DNA from: a virus
Length of the DNA stretch: 43,879 bases
Direction: 5' to 3' (one strand)
Virus record (IMG/VR): IMGVR_UViG_3300046011_008672
Span: 1 to 43,879 of that record
Position 1 is the first letter of the stretch, and each line of letters begins with the position of its first letter. The position numbers and the translations under genes were made by a program. Shown one piece after another: positions 16,702 through 24,882 of the stretch. The notes under the pieces are model-generated. The model had not been told where the DNA came from. It saw only the letters and a program-made list of their open reading frames with translations, and searched no databases.

Positions 16702-16726
16702 CCCCTCTCCCGAAATGGGAGAGGGG
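16702..16726 (+). terminator. Strong hairpin between capsid and decoration genes
   Basis: A perfect 10-bp stem (CCCCTCTCCC / GGGAGAGGGG) with a 5-nt loop lies between the capsid gene and the decoration gene. No T-run follows, so it may act as an mRNA stabiliser or processing site that tunes the capsid/decoration ratio rather than as a full terminator. It also resembles short palindromes dispersed in some bacterial chromosomes. Confidence 0.55.
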
Positions 16727-16753
16727 AACTAAAACAACTAAGGAGAAAATCCA

Positions 16754-17077
16754 ATGAAAACATATCTGCAAGATGGAACCAGAATTGATTTTACTGCCGG
16801 TGCTGATGTTGCCTCCGGTGCTGGCGTGCTGATCGGTGTACGCATGGGTGTTGCCGTTAGTGACGTGCCTAACGGCGCTGTTGGCGTTGCCGCTATGTCC
16901 GGCGTTTTTGAACTGCCTAAACTCTCAACTGATGTGGTCGCAATCGGCGTGCTGCTGTACTGGGACAACACCAACAAGCGGATCACCGTCACCTCATCCG
17001 GCAACACTCTGGCCGGTTATGCGTTTGAGGCCGCAGGCAACGGCGTTGCAACCGTTAAGATCAAAATTAACGCCTGA
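16754..17077 (+). CDS. Capsid decoration protein (DUF2190-like)
   Basis: A 107-residue, small, glycine- and valine-rich beta protein (FTAGADVASGAGVLIGVRMGVAV, then YWDNTNKRIT and TLAGYAFEAAGNGVATVKI). This is the DUF2190 pattern found next to capsid genes. These proteins bind capsid vertices or faces and stabilise the shell. AAGGAG precedes the ATG, and the stop overlaps the next start (TGATG). Confidence 0.85.
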   Translation: MKTYLQDGTRIDFTAGADVASGAGVLIGVRMGVAVSDVPNGAVGVAAMSGVFELPKLSTDVVAIGVLLYWDNTNKRITVTSSGNTLAGYAFEAAGNGVATVKIKINA

Positions 17078-17367
17078 TGCAATTTAGCCCCGCCGACATA
17101 ACCGCCATGATTGACGCCATGGGCCAGCCGGTAACCGTGGGGCTTGCACAGACCACCGCAGTATTCAACACCGGCCCCCGTGAAGTGGCCCGCAACGGCA
17201 TGACGGTTTACACCGACACCCCCACCCTGCTGGTATCAGTAGCCGTGGGGGATCTGGTGGAAAAGAATCTTACCATCATCACGGTAGATGATGTTGATTA
17301 TCAGGCATTTGAAAAAGTGCCAGACGGCTCCGGCTTTGTAGAGCTGGACCTAACGAGGGACTTCTAA
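17077..17367 (+). CDS. Head-tail joining protein (gpFII-like)
   Basis: A 96-residue protein with an N-terminal helix followed by a compact beta domain (VTVGLAQTTAVFN, LLVSVAVGDLVEKNLTIITVDDVDYQAF...GFVELDL). This is the usual form of small head-tail joining or Gifsy-2/gpFII-like proteins placed after capsid genes. It probably completes the head-tail connector. Confidence 0.7.
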   Translation: MQFSPADITAMIDAMGQPVTVGLAQTTAVFNTGPREVARNGMTVYTDTPTLLVSVAVGDLVEKNLTIITVDDVDYQAFEKVPDGSGFVELDLTRDF

Positions 17368-17594
17368 TGGTCACTGATGCTGCAAAAATGGCGCTTGGTC
17401 TTACCGGCACTGCAGCAGTATGTGCAGAAATGATAAATAGCCCGGTCATGATAGCTGCAACACAAGTGATTATTGTTACAACTTGCGTTGTGGTCATGGC
17501 TCACATTCTCATTGGTTGCTTCAAAGCAAACCGCAAAGGCAAGCGCAAACAGGAGGCTCGGCGTGGAAGAGCTGACAAAACTGATGCCACCTGA
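17367..17594 (+). CDS. Membrane protein, candidate holin or lysis accessory
   Basis: A 75-residue protein with two closely spaced hydrophobic stretches (around residues 9-24 and 27-50) and a strongly basic C-terminus (KANRKGKRKQEARRGRADK). It is the first gene of a lysis-type cluster that continues with another membrane protein, lysozyme and spanins. Topology and position fit a class II holin, but no conserved holin motif is recognised. Confidence 0.5.
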   Translation: MVTDAAKMALGLTGTAAVCAEMINSPVMIAATQVIIVTTCVVVMAHILIGCFKANRKGKRKQEARRGRADKTDAT

Positions 17595-17820
17595 TGTCGG
17601 CTGGAAAGTCGCTGGCTGGTCGTTCACTGCTGCGATAACCATGGGCACCATGCTCTATAAGGGAGTATGGAAGCGGATTAACCAACTGGCTGAAGAACAG
17701 GACGAAACCCGCACTGATGTAGACAGGCTGATAGGTGCCTGTGGCGTAAACCACCCCAAGCAAACGCCCTGGGCAGGTTCAGAACGCAGAAAATCAAAAG
17801 AGGATACAGACGATGAATAA
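17563..17820 (+). CDS. Second membrane protein of the lysis cassette
   Basis: An 85-residue protein from a GTG at 17563 with AGGAGG at 17551-17556, clearly better than the upstream in-frame ATG at 17473 that lies inside the previous gene. One hydrophobic segment (VAGWSFTAAITMGTMLYKGV) is followed by a charged coiled-coil-like tail. It overlaps both neighbours. With the preceding gene it could form a holin/antiholin or two-component holin, which is an inference. Confidence 0.55.
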   Translation: MEELTKLMPPDVGWKVAGWSFTAAITMGTMLYKGVWKRINQLAEEQDETRTDVDRLIGACGVNHPKQTPWAGSERRKSKEDTDDE

Positions 17821-18286
17821 AACACGAATCGGCATAGCCTCTTTAATGCTTTCCGCCCTAGGGATGATTGGCATAGCCAACCACGAGCAGTTTGTAGGCC
17901 ACACCTACAAAGACGCGGTGGGTGTCAACACTATTGGCTACGGCACCACCGCTGGTGTCAAACCTGGCCAGACCATTACGCCAGAACGTGCCCTGATCCG
18001 GCTGGGTCAAGATATCGGCCAGTTTGAAAAGGGAATAAAAGCCTGTCTGCCTGTAGACCTGCCCTTACATCAGTATGAATGGGATGCCTATGTTTCCCTC
18101 GCCTACAACATCGGCACCGGAGCTTTTTGCCGGTCCAGCATTGTCCGCAAGCTGAAGCAGGACCCGTCTGATTATGCCGGTGCCTGTGAATCTATCCTGC
18201 TGTTTAACAAGGCAGGCGGCAAAGTCTTAAAGGGACTGGTGGTACGCAGGCAGGCTGAATACAAGCTGTGTAAAGGTGAAAAATGA
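17813..18286 (+). CDS. Signal-anchor-release lysozyme (GH24 endolysin)
   Basis: A 157-residue phage lysozyme. Catalytic positions match the T4/P21 family: Glu25, Asp34 and Thr40 with NTIGYGTT following. The N-terminal 22 residues are weakly hydrophobic and rich in Gly, Ala and Ser, which is the mark of a SAR endolysin that is exported by Sec, held inactive in the membrane and released on depolarisation. It cleaves peptidoglycan, which favours a pinholin among the adjacent membrane proteins. Confidence 0.9.
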   Translation: MNKTRIGIASLMLSALGMIGIANHEQFVGHTYKDAVGVNTIGYGTTAGVKPGQTITPERALIRLGQDIGQFEKGIKACLPVDLPLHQYEWDAYVSLAYNIGTGAFCRSSIVRKLKQDPSDYAGACESILLFNKAGGKVLKGLVVRRQAEYKLCKGEK

Positions 18287-18432
18287 GTGTTGGAAAATTC
18301 TGTAAAAAATGCAGCCGGTTCACTGCCGCTAAAAACTGGTGCGACCGACACGGCAAGTACGTTACCGGCTGGACTGATATGTGTGATGAAGAAAAAGCAG
18401 AGCGGGCAGAAAGAATCAAAAATGCTGGCTAA
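18283..18432 (+). CDS. Small Cys-rich protein
   Basis: A 49-residue frame whose ATG overlaps the lysozyme stop. It contains CKKC near residue 7, then C and H further on, and a third C at DMCDEE, which may form a zinc site. The C-terminal third is a highly charged helix. No known family is recognised. It is kept because of its start/stop overlaps with both neighbours. Confidence 0.5.
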   Translation: MSVGKFCKKCSRFTAAKNWCDRHGKYVTGWTDMCDEEKAERAERIKNAG

Positions 18433-18505
18433 TGTCTGCCAGAACTGCGGGGCACCTCTTTGTTGAGGCGAAGTCTGTGACCGGTGCGGTCACTACAACG
18501 GGTGA
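18422..18505 (+). pseudogene. Mini zinc-ribbon frame interrupted by an in-frame TGA
   Basis: A 28-codon frame from the ATG at 18422. Before an in-frame TGA at 18464-18466 it encodes CQNCGAPLC. After it the frame continues GEVCDRCGHYNG to a second TGA at 18503. Together the two parts make a complete CxxC...CxxCG zinc ribbon, so the stop splits a recognisable domain. A 17-nt hairpin with a GGTGC loop begins 10 nt after the first TGA. A nonsense mutation is the simplest explanation; readthrough or selenocysteine insertion is a less likely one. Confidence 0.4.
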
Positions 18506-18508
18506 ATC

Positions 18509-18883
18509 ATGGAAGCAGCTCTTATTATCATAGACACCTTTATTGCCACCAAGCCAGTCCGCTGGCTGCTGTTGGTGCTTACCACCACCCTATTGGTGGT
18601 GACCGGGGTTAGCCTGGTACGTCAAAAAGCATTATCACTGCAGCTTTCTGCCGCAAAAGGTGACGTTGCTGTTTATGCCGCCTCACTTGGCGCACAAAAC
18701 GCTGCCATAGTAAAGCAAGGCGAAGCCATGCAGCACATGCAAAAACAGTCTGAAAACGCCCGCAATGAAGCAGCCAGAATCAGGCAGGCATGGCAACAAC
18801 GTGAAAAGCAGTTAAACGAACTGAAACTGGTGGGTGATTGCCCGGACATGGTGCAACAAGTCCTTGCCGAGGTACGCAAATGA
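18509..18883 (+). CDS. Inner-membrane spanin (Rz-like)
   Basis: A 124-residue protein with one N-terminal transmembrane helix (about residues 18-38) and then a long alanine- and glutamine-rich coiled coil (residues 45-110) ending near a CPDMV segment. This is the architecture of Rz i-spanins. It spans the periplasm and pairs with the overlapping outer-membrane lipoprotein to fuse the membranes at the end of lysis. Confidence 0.8.
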   Translation: MEAALIIIDTFIATKPVRWLLLVLTTTLLVVTGVSLVRQKALSLQLSAAKGDVAVYAASLGAQNAAIVKQGEAMQHMQKQSENARNEAARIRQAWQQREKQLNELKLVGDCPDMVQQVLAEVRK

Positions 18884-19128
18884 ACTATACAGCGCTGATC
18901 ATAGTAGCCCTGCTTATGTCAGGCTGTGCCTGCCAGCCGGAAATAGTCTACGTTCCTGTGCCAACCTGTGCTGAACCACCGGCAATGACTATGCCAGATC
19001 TTGCTGTTGATCGCTTGCCGCGCCAGCCGGAAACAGCAGAAGGATTAAAAGCCCTGGCTGTTGATCACCTGAAACTTAAAGCGACACTTGAACAATGTAT
19101 CATTAACCTAGAGGCATACCGTAAATGA
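18880..19128 (+). CDS. Outer-membrane spanin lipoprotein (Rz1-like)
   Basis: An 82-residue protein starting at an ATG that overlaps the i-spanin stop. A short hydrophobic signal ends in the lipobox LMSGC at about residues 11-15, followed by a proline-containing periplasmic segment (VYVPVPTCAEPPAMTMPD) and a helix. The downstream overlap with the tail terminator gene shows that the lysis cassette is embedded in the structural operon. Confidence 0.8.
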   Translation: MNYTALIIVALLMSGCACQPEIVYVPVPTCAEPPAMTMPDLAVDRLPRQPETAEGLKALAVDHLKLKATLEQCIINLEAYRK

Positions 19129-19541
19129 GCGCGCATCGTCCCGCCATACTTGAGGCATTAAAAGCACTGCTAGTAACCGGATTACCAGACTTGTCAGGCC
19201 GGGTATATCTGCCATGGGAGCCACTGCCAGAAACCGGCACGCAGCCCCTGGTCCAGTTTGATGTGGATGACAGCCAGATTGATGATTCAGAAACAATAGG
19301 CAGCTGGGTACAGACCATGCCGGTACGGATCGGCTATATCCGGTACGGAAAGTTTGATTACGCTGCCACCTGGCAGCAACTTAACACCATCACCGGCCTG
19401 ATCCGCAACGCCAGCATAAGCGGTATACAGCGGATAGATATAACCGGAGCAGCAGACAACATAACCGAGGCAGGTAATAAGATACTCTGGCCGCATCTGG
19501 CTGTAGATGTTGTCTACCTAACTGCAGCAGGCGAACTTTAA
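19125..19541 (+). CDS. Tail terminator (gpU-like)
   Basis: A 138-residue protein. The form (an N-terminal helix AILEALKALLVTGLPDLSGRVY, then strands with LVQFDVDDSQI and VRIGYIRYG) and its place before the tail tube gene match the tail-terminator/gpU class. That class caps the growing tail tube and joins it to the head. It overlaps the o-spanin stop. Confidence 0.65.
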   Translation: MSAHRPAILEALKALLVTGLPDLSGRVYLPWEPLPETGTQPLVQFDVDDSQIDDSETIGSWVQTMPVRIGYIRYGKFDYAATWQQLNTITGLIRNASISGIQRIDITGAADNITEAGNKILWPHLAVDVVYLTAAGEL

Positions 19542-19560
19542 ACAAAAGGAGGGCTAAATA

Positions 19561-20523
19561 ATGGCCCAAGCACAAGGAAGCAAAGCATATTTGGCCCTGC
19601 AAAAAGAAACCACATTCGGGGTTGATCCTGGCGTACCTGCCCTAATCAAGATCCCGTTTTCATCTGAATCTATCGGCAGGACTATCGGGCTTGAAACCAA
19701 TGACCACATCACCGGCAACCGCAACAACAGTGCCCCGGTACGAGGCAACACTGACGTAAACGGCAGCATCGGCTTTAACCTGGGGGCCTACCCCGGAGAA
19801 CTGCTGCTTGGCGCTTTGGGTTCTGTCAACACCACTGGGGCCGGTCCATACGTTCATACACTTAAAGTCGGAACAAGCTTGCCCAGCTTTACGGTAGAAA
19901 AAGGCTTTTCAGATATCAGCCAGTTTTTCAAGTACAACGGCTGCAAGGTCAACAAATTCAGCCTTACCTCTACCCCTTCAGGTTTTCAAAAAGCATCCAT
20001 TGATATCATGGGTGCCAAAGAAACCGCCAGCGGCACCAGCTTTGACGCAATTGCTACTGATCTGGGAGACACACCCTTTGATGGCTTTCTGATCAGCAGT
20101 GTGCTTGAAGGCGGTGGCGCTATTACCGGGATAACCGAAATCAGCCTGATGATTGAAAACGATCTTGATGGTGACACCTTTACCCTGGGAAGCCAAGGTA
20201 CCCGTGGCAGCATCAACGAAGGCAAGGCAAAAGTGTCAGGCACCATCAAGGGATTTTTTGAAAACCTTACCCTCTACAACAAGGCAGTAAACCAGACTGA
20301 ATCAAGTCTGCTGGTTACTTACCAGCGCGGAACTGGTGCAGGTTCTGCCGGTAACGAGTTTTTGAGCTTTGAAGTGCCAGAACTGGTCTACAGCGTAAAG
20401 ACCCCGGCTGTATCAGGCCCCAAAGGTATTTATTACGAACTGGAGTACCAGGGCTACTACGGTGATGATGCTGATGCCAGCGCACTGGTGGTCACCCTTA
20501 AAAATACTCAGGTAACACTGTAA
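19561..20523 (+). CDS. Major tail tube protein
   Basis: A 320-residue protein, mostly beta, with the tail-tube opening SKAYLALQKETTFG, a GSIGFNLGAYPGELLLGALG segment and a C-terminal YYELEYQGYYGDDADASALVVTLKN. This pattern is typical of lambda gpV-like or Phage_tube_2 proteins, which stack as hexameric rings to form the tail tube. AAAGGAGG lies upstream of the ATG. Confidence 0.88.
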   Translation: MAQAQGSKAYLALQKETTFGVDPGVPALIKIPFSSESIGRTIGLETNDHITGNRNNSAPVRGNTDVNGSIGFNLGAYPGELLLGALGSVNTTGAGPYVHTLKVGTSLPSFTVEKGFSDISQFFKYNGCKVNKFSLTSTPSGFQKASIDIMGAKETASGTSFDAIATDLGDTPFDGFLISSVLEGGGAITGITEISLMIENDLDGDTFTLGSQGTRGSINEGKAKVSGTIKGFFENLTLYNKAVNQTESSLLVTYQRGTGAGSAGNEFLSFEVPELVYSVKTPAVSGPKGIYYELEYQGYYGDDADASALVVTLKNTQVTL

Positions 20524-20537
20524 AAGGAAGGATAGCC

Positions 20538-20888
20538 ATGTACCACTATGAAATAAACGGCAAAACTTTTACCCAAAAGAAACTGGTGCTTGGCCAGATC
20601 GGCGCTTTGGCGCAGCTGCTGGTCGGTATCCGTATGATGTCAATTGATCCCCTGGGGCTTATTGCAGCCCTGGGGGAATCCCTGCCGCAAGCCCTTGCCA
20701 TTGTGCTGGTGCCTGAAGGCGTCCATCCGGCAGACAAGGATTTGTTGGCTATGGGGCGTGATCTGTACGAAGCAGAACCGGAAACCGCCCTGCAGGTGGT
20801 GGCTGATTTTTTCGACTGCAACCCGCTGCCTTCACTTTTGGGGAAGATAGCGGGGCTGGTGGAAAAGTTCAATCAGGTGACTGGGTAG
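20538..20888 (+). CDS. Tail assembly chaperone G
   Basis: A 116-residue acidic, helical protein between the tail tube and tape measure genes, the fixed position of tail assembly chaperones. AAGGAAGG precedes the ATG. A second frame without its own good start continues in the -1 frame past its stop, the standard G/GT arrangement in which a minority of ribosomes shift to make an extended protein. Confidence 0.8.
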   Translation: MYHYEINGKTFTQKKLVLGQIGALAQLLVGIRMMSIDPLGLIAALGESLPQALAIVLVPEGVHPADKDLLAMGRDLYEAEPETALQVVADFFDCNPLPSLLGKIAGLVEKFNQVTG

Positions 20889-21154
20889 AGCAACTGGCCT
20901 GCGTTCTGGCTGATGGAGATATCACCAAACGCAGGCAGATCATCTGGGAAACCACCCCGGATGATTGCAAACCGTACTTAGAGGCCAGAAACCGACAAAT
21001 GTTGTTTCGTGAGGCCGTCATAGCGTTTTTGGGTGCAGGCAATACCAGCGCCTTAACTGATGAGCAAAAAGCATACTGTGACGCCTGCAAAAAAGCCGGA
21101 TTTAACGATTGCGAAAACTGCGACCCCGCAGAGATAGGGAAAATAGATGGCTGA
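20861..21154 (+). CDS. Tail assembly chaperone T extension, made by -1 frameshift
   Basis: An open frame in -1 relative to G from before the G stop up to TGA at 21152-21154, overlapping the tape measure start by 8 bp. It encodes about 95 residues including DWVEQLACVLADGDITKRR and a Cys-rich end (CDACKKAGFNDCENCD). GGAAAAG at 20861-20867, read G GAA AAG in the G frame, is the likely slip site. The GT fusion recruits tail tube subunits to the tape measure. Confidence 0.75.
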   Translation, partial: GKVQSGDWVEQLACVLADGDITKRRQIIWETTPDDCKPYLEARNRQMLFREAVIAFLGAGNTSALTDEQKAYCDACKKAGFNDCENCDPAEIGKIDG

Positions 21155-23531
21155 CCAGAAAATGCAAATAGTCATCACCGCACTGGATGAAACCCAGCGG
21201 GCCTTTGCAAATCTTAAAGGGGCGCTTAACCAGGCCCAGGGGCAATTCAGAGATCTGAACACGCAGGCATCCAGTTCTCAAAAGTCCGTTAATTCGCTGG
21301 CCGGATCGTTTGCGTTATTACAAGCGGCACTGCCTGTTGCGGTCATCGCTTCATTTACAAGATCGGTTGTTGATGCTGGCTTGGCTTTTGACAGGGTACA
21401 GTCTGTGCTTAAGGTTTCAACTGGCACAGCAGAAGCCGCAGCTAGAGAACTACAGTTTATTCGCAACGAGGCCAACCGGCTTGGACTTGATGCTGTAGTA
21501 ACGGCTGATTCGTATTCAAAGTTTCTCACCGCAATCAAAGGCACCGCAGTTGAGGGGGAACCAGGTCGTAAGGTGTTTATTGGTATCTCTGAGGCAATGT
21601 CAGCACTTAAGAAAAGTTCTGATGAAACCAGCAGAGTTTTTGCCCAGATCCAACAGTCATTCGCAAAAGGCAAACTTGAGCTTGAGGATCTGAAGATAAT
21701 TGCCGAGGCTGGCGTGCCTATTTTTGGGATGCTGGCTGAGGCGATGGGTAAAACAAAGCCAGAGATTATGAAAATGATATCTGACGGTAAGCTGATGGCT
21801 GACGAGGTGTGGCCAAAAGTTGCTGACCAAATGCACAAAACATTTGGCGTAGCCGCAGTTGAGTCTGCCAATAGCGCCCAAGGGGCAATAAACAAACTTA
21901 AAAACGAGTACAACACTGTTCTTGAGATGGGCGCAAAAGAGTTCATGCCAGGCTTTACCAATGGGCTGATAGCCATTAAATCTGCCATTTATCCGGTTAT
22001 TGCAGAAATAACCCGCCTTGCCATGCTGGTGGATAAAGCAGGTGGTACGCTTACCACTTTTGGCATGATCGCGTCAAAAGCAGCAGAGTTGCTGGTGCGT
22101 TTCGCTACTGTTGGTCAGTTTGGCGATTCTTTTAAGAACATGGCGGATAAATTCAGCCAGTGGAACAAGATGTATGCAGAGAAATACACTGAAGGAGATA
22201 GACGCCTTACGGATCTGGCAAACAAATCTCTTGGCCTGGGCGGAGTCGATACAAATAGAACAAATGACGAACTAGCTACTGACGCAAAAAGAAATGCCCA
22301 GGTAAAGGCCGCTGAAGAGGCTGCCCGTAAACGTGCTGAAGCTGCAAAGAATGCCAGCAAGGTTAAGGCTGAAGCCGATGCCTGGACCAAGTCTGGCAAA
22401 AAATGGGCAGATCATTATTATAAAGAAGAGCAATCTGCTAGCGACTCTCAAGTAAATTTCAGTATCAAATCACAAAGTGGAACCTCTCAAAAAATGGCAC
22501 AGCTCGAAAAGGAGAAACAAGGATTTATTGATAATTGGGCTATGCGAGCAACCACAGAAGAAGAGTACCAAAACCGGATAGACCAGATTAACAAGGTACA
22601 TTCTGAATCCAGATTAAAAGTGGCCACCGACCATGCAAAAAATATTAAAAAAGAAGCTGCAGCTGCATCAGAATCTACACTGACCCTGCAGTCTGCAAAA
22701 ATAGCAGAGCAGGAGGCAGCCGGTACCATAACCGCAACCGCCGCCATGCAGCAGCAGGTCATGGTAATGCAGCAAAAAAGCCAGCTGATGGCAGACCAGC
22801 TTCACAGCATGCCTAAAGATACCGTCGGAGAAGTGGCAGCCTATAACAGCCAAGCCGAGGCATTAAGCAGGGTAAACACAGAGCTTAACAGCATGAACAA
22901 AACCCTGCGCCTGCGTGAAGGATGGGAAGGCTTAAAGCAGGGCCTGCAGGAGTATGCTGATATGGCCTCAAATATTGGCCAGCAGATTAGTGATGCCGTT
23001 AAGGGTGCTTTTCAAGGGCTTGAGGATGCCATTGTCAACTTTGTTAAAACCGGCAAGCTCAACTTTAAAGATCTGGCTGATAGCATCATTACGGACTTGA
23101 TCCGTATAGCGGTGCGGTCTGCCATTACCAAGCCGCTGGCTGAAGCCGCTGGCAGTCTGTTTTCTGGCTTTTTCGCCAAGGGCGGTGCCTTCGACGGCGG
23201 GGTACAAAAATTCGCAACCGGTGGCATTGTTATGAGCCCCACCCTGTTTGGCATGGCCGGTGGTGCTGGCCTGATGGGTGAGGCTGGTCCTGAAGCTATC
23301 ATGCCGCTGGCCCGCACCAGTTCCGGTCATTTGGGAGTTCGCACTGCAGGCGGTGGACAGCAGGCTATGAGTGTGCAGGTAAACGTCATCAACCAGAGCA
23401 GCCAGAACGTCAGCGCAAAATCCGGCCCCATGCAGTTTGATGGCAAGTCATTTGTTATTAACACCATCCTGCAGGATGTGCAGAATAATGGACCGCTGCG
23501 CGGCCTGATGGCTGGCGGAGGTGCCTACTAA
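21147..23531 (+). CDS. Tape measure protein (gpH-like)
   Basis: A 794-residue protein that sets tail length. The N-terminal tape measure domain runs to about residue 220 (AFDRVQSVLKVSTG, LEDLKIIAEAGVPIFGMLAEAMGK). It is followed by hydrophobic helices around 270-310 and a long Ala/Lys/Glu coiled coil (380-600). The typical C-terminus has FATGGIVMSPTLFGMAGG and GEAGPEAIMPLAR. It is probably cleaved or ejected during infection. Confidence 0.92.
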   Translation: MADQKMQIVITALDETQRAFANLKGALNQAQGQFRDLNTQASSSQKSVNSLAGSFALLQAALPVAVIASFTRSVVDAGLAFDRVQSVLKVSTGTAEAAARELQFIRNEANRLGLDAVVTADSYSKFLTAIKGTAVEGEPGRKVFIGISEAMSALKKSSDETSRVFAQIQQSFAKGKLELEDLKIIAEAGVPIFGMLAEAMGKTKPEIMKMISDGKLMADEVWPKVADQMHKTFGVAAVESANSAQGAINKLKNEYNTVLEMGAKEFMPGFTNGLIAIKSAIYPVIAEITRLAMLVDKAGGTLTTFGMIASKAAELLVRFATVGQFGDSFKNMADKFSQWNKMYAEKYTEGDRRLTDLANKSLGLGGVDTNRTNDELATDAKRNAQVKAAEEAARKRAEAAKNASKVKAEADAWTKSGKKWADHYYKEEQSASDSQVNFSIKSQSGTSQKMAQLEKEKQGFIDNWAMRATTEEEYQNRIDQINKVHSESRLKVATDHAKNIKKEAAAASESTLTLQSAKIAEQEAAGTITATAAMQQQVMVMQQKSQLMADQLHSMPKDTVGEVAAYNSQAEALSRVNTELNSMNKTLRLREGWEGLKQGLQEYADMASNIGQQISDAVKGAFQGLEDAIVNFVKTGKLNFKDLADSIITDLIRIAVRSAITKPLAEAAGSLFSGFFAKGGAFDGGVQKFATGGIVMSPTLFGMAGGAGLMGEAGPEAIMPLARTSSGHLGVRTAGGGQQAMSVQVNVINQSSQNVSAKSGPMQFDGKSFVINTILQDVQNNGPLRGLMAGGGAY

Positions 23532-23872
23532 TGGCAACATGGCCCACACTAAGCCGTCAACCGGTCTACCCGATTGAAGAAAAAACAACTGACAACCTGA
23601 TTAAAACCGAATCAGAGGCAGGTTATCAGCAGACCCGTCCGCGTCACACCCGCGTCATACGCACCTTTAAGCTGTCCTACAAGGCGCTTACTGATGCAGA
23701 TAAAGTGCTGCTTGATACCTTCTTTTACACATCCACCAACCACGGCAGCACGATCTTTGCCTGGACGCACCCCATAACCGCAGCCAGCCATAATGTGCGG
23801 ATCAAGCCTATTACCTGGCAGGGTGTGCGCTACAACCAGTGGGGCACAGAAATAGAACTTGATGAGGCGTAG
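23531..23872 (+). CDS. Minor tail protein M-like
   Basis: A 113-residue beta protein whose ATG overlaps the tape measure stop. The sequence TWPTLSRQPVYPIEE, the central RTFKLSYKALTDADKVLLDTF and the later FAWTHPIT...VRIKPITW match the gpM / minor tail family. Its position after the tape measure is as in lambda. It forms part of the tail tip complex. Confidence 0.85.
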   Translation: MATWPTLSRQPVYPIEEKTTDNLIKTESEAGYQQTRPRHTRVIRTFKLSYKALTDADKVLLDTFFYTSTNHGSTIFAWTHPITAASHNVRIKPITWQGVRYNQWGTEIELDEA

Positions 23873-23875
23873 CCC

Positions 23876-24487
23876 ATGAGACCATTACCCCCTGCACTTT
23901 TACGGGCTGCCAACCGGATGGATCAGCCAGATCCGTGGCTGGTGCTGCTGGATATAGCCATTGAGGGCGAAGACACCATGTACCTGGTCAACAATAACGA
24001 AGATGTTGTTTTTGATGGCCGCACCTATATTGCCTTTGCCTTTACGGTAGATCAGCCCAAAGAGAGCAGCAAGGGTGAAATCCCCAGCATACAACTGCAG
24101 GTGGCCAACGCTACCCGCACCCTGCAGACTTATGTTGAACAGTATCAGGGTGGGGTCGGTTCATCGGTTACCATCCGCATTGTAAATGCCGGTTGTCTAG
24201 CAGAAGACTATGCAGAACTGACAACAGTAATGCAGGTGCTGGCCTGCAGGTGTACGGCACAATGGGTGACCTTTACCCTGGGTGCTATAAACCCGCTTAA
24301 CCGCAAGTTTCCGCCTGATCAATACATTGCCATGCACTGCCGCTTTACCTTTAAGGGGTACCACTGCGGGTATGCTGGAGCTGCCACCACCTGCAGCCGC
24401 ACCCTTGATAATTGTCAGCTGCTTGGCAACAGCAGCCGTTTTGGCGGGTTTCCTGGACTGGATGGAAGGGGAATTAGACTGGTATGA
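23876..24487 (+). CDS. Minor tail protein L-like (probable Fe-S protein)
   Basis: A 203-residue tail tip protein. The N-terminal two thirds are beta. The C-terminal domain has the spaced cysteines CRFTFKGYHCGY...TTCSRTLDNC characteristic of gpL, whose lambda homologue binds an iron-sulphur cluster, followed by RFGGFPG. The stop overlaps the next start. Confidence 0.88.
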   Translation: MRPLPPALLRAANRMDQPDPWLVLLDIAIEGEDTMYLVNNNEDVVFDGRTYIAFAFTVDQPKESSKGEIPSIQLQVANATRTLQTYVEQYQGGVGSSVTIRIVNAGCLAEDYAELTTVMQVLACRCTAQWVTFTLGAINPLNRKFPPDQYIAMHCRFTFKGYHCGYAGAATTCSRTLDNCQLLGNSSRFGGFPGLDGRGIRLV

Positions 24488-24882
24488 CAAGCCCCCCCAA
24501 TTACATTGATTTACTGGGCAAGCCGTTTGAATACAGTGGCCGTGGCCCTGAAGCCTTTGATTGCTACGGGCTGGCAGTAGAACTGTACCGGCGTGCTGGC
24601 ATTACCCTGCCAGACTATGCCAGTGATCCTGATCCAGCCTTTCAGGGTAATGGTTTCCTGCACGGCGCAGAGCATTACTTTGATCGTGTGGCCCAGCCTG
24701 AGCTGTTAGATATTATACTGTTTCAGGTAATGCCCCGCTACATTACCCATTGTGGTGTCTATGTGGGTCATGGCCGCTTTGTACATATTCTGCAAAAAAC
24801 AAGTGTCACGTGTGAAGAGCTGGCAAGCCCGGTCTGGCAGCACCGCCAGCGGGGTGTATATCGGTTCAGGGGGCTACTATGA
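24484..24882 (+). CDS. NlpC/P60 tail tip peptidase (gpK-like)
   Basis: A 132-residue NlpC/P60 domain protein. The catalytic Cys lies in FDCYGLAVEL (about residue 27) and the His in THCGVYVGHGRF (about residue 85). It probably hydrolyses peptidoglycan cross-links during DNA entry. The N-terminal JAB-like half seen in lambda gpK is absent, leaving only the peptidase. Confidence 0.88.
   Translation: MTSPPNYIDLLGKPFEYSGRGPEAFDCYGLAVELYRRAGITLPDYASDPDPAFQGNGFLHGAEHYFDRVAQPELLDIILFQVMPRYITHCGVYVGHGRFVHILQKTSVTCEELASPVWQHRQRGVYRFRGLL

Noticed and set aside
21278-21988. A 236-codon minus-strand frame within the tape measure gene
   Set aside because: It lies wholly opposite a confident gene and has no recognisable domain. 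It is a consequence of codon bias.
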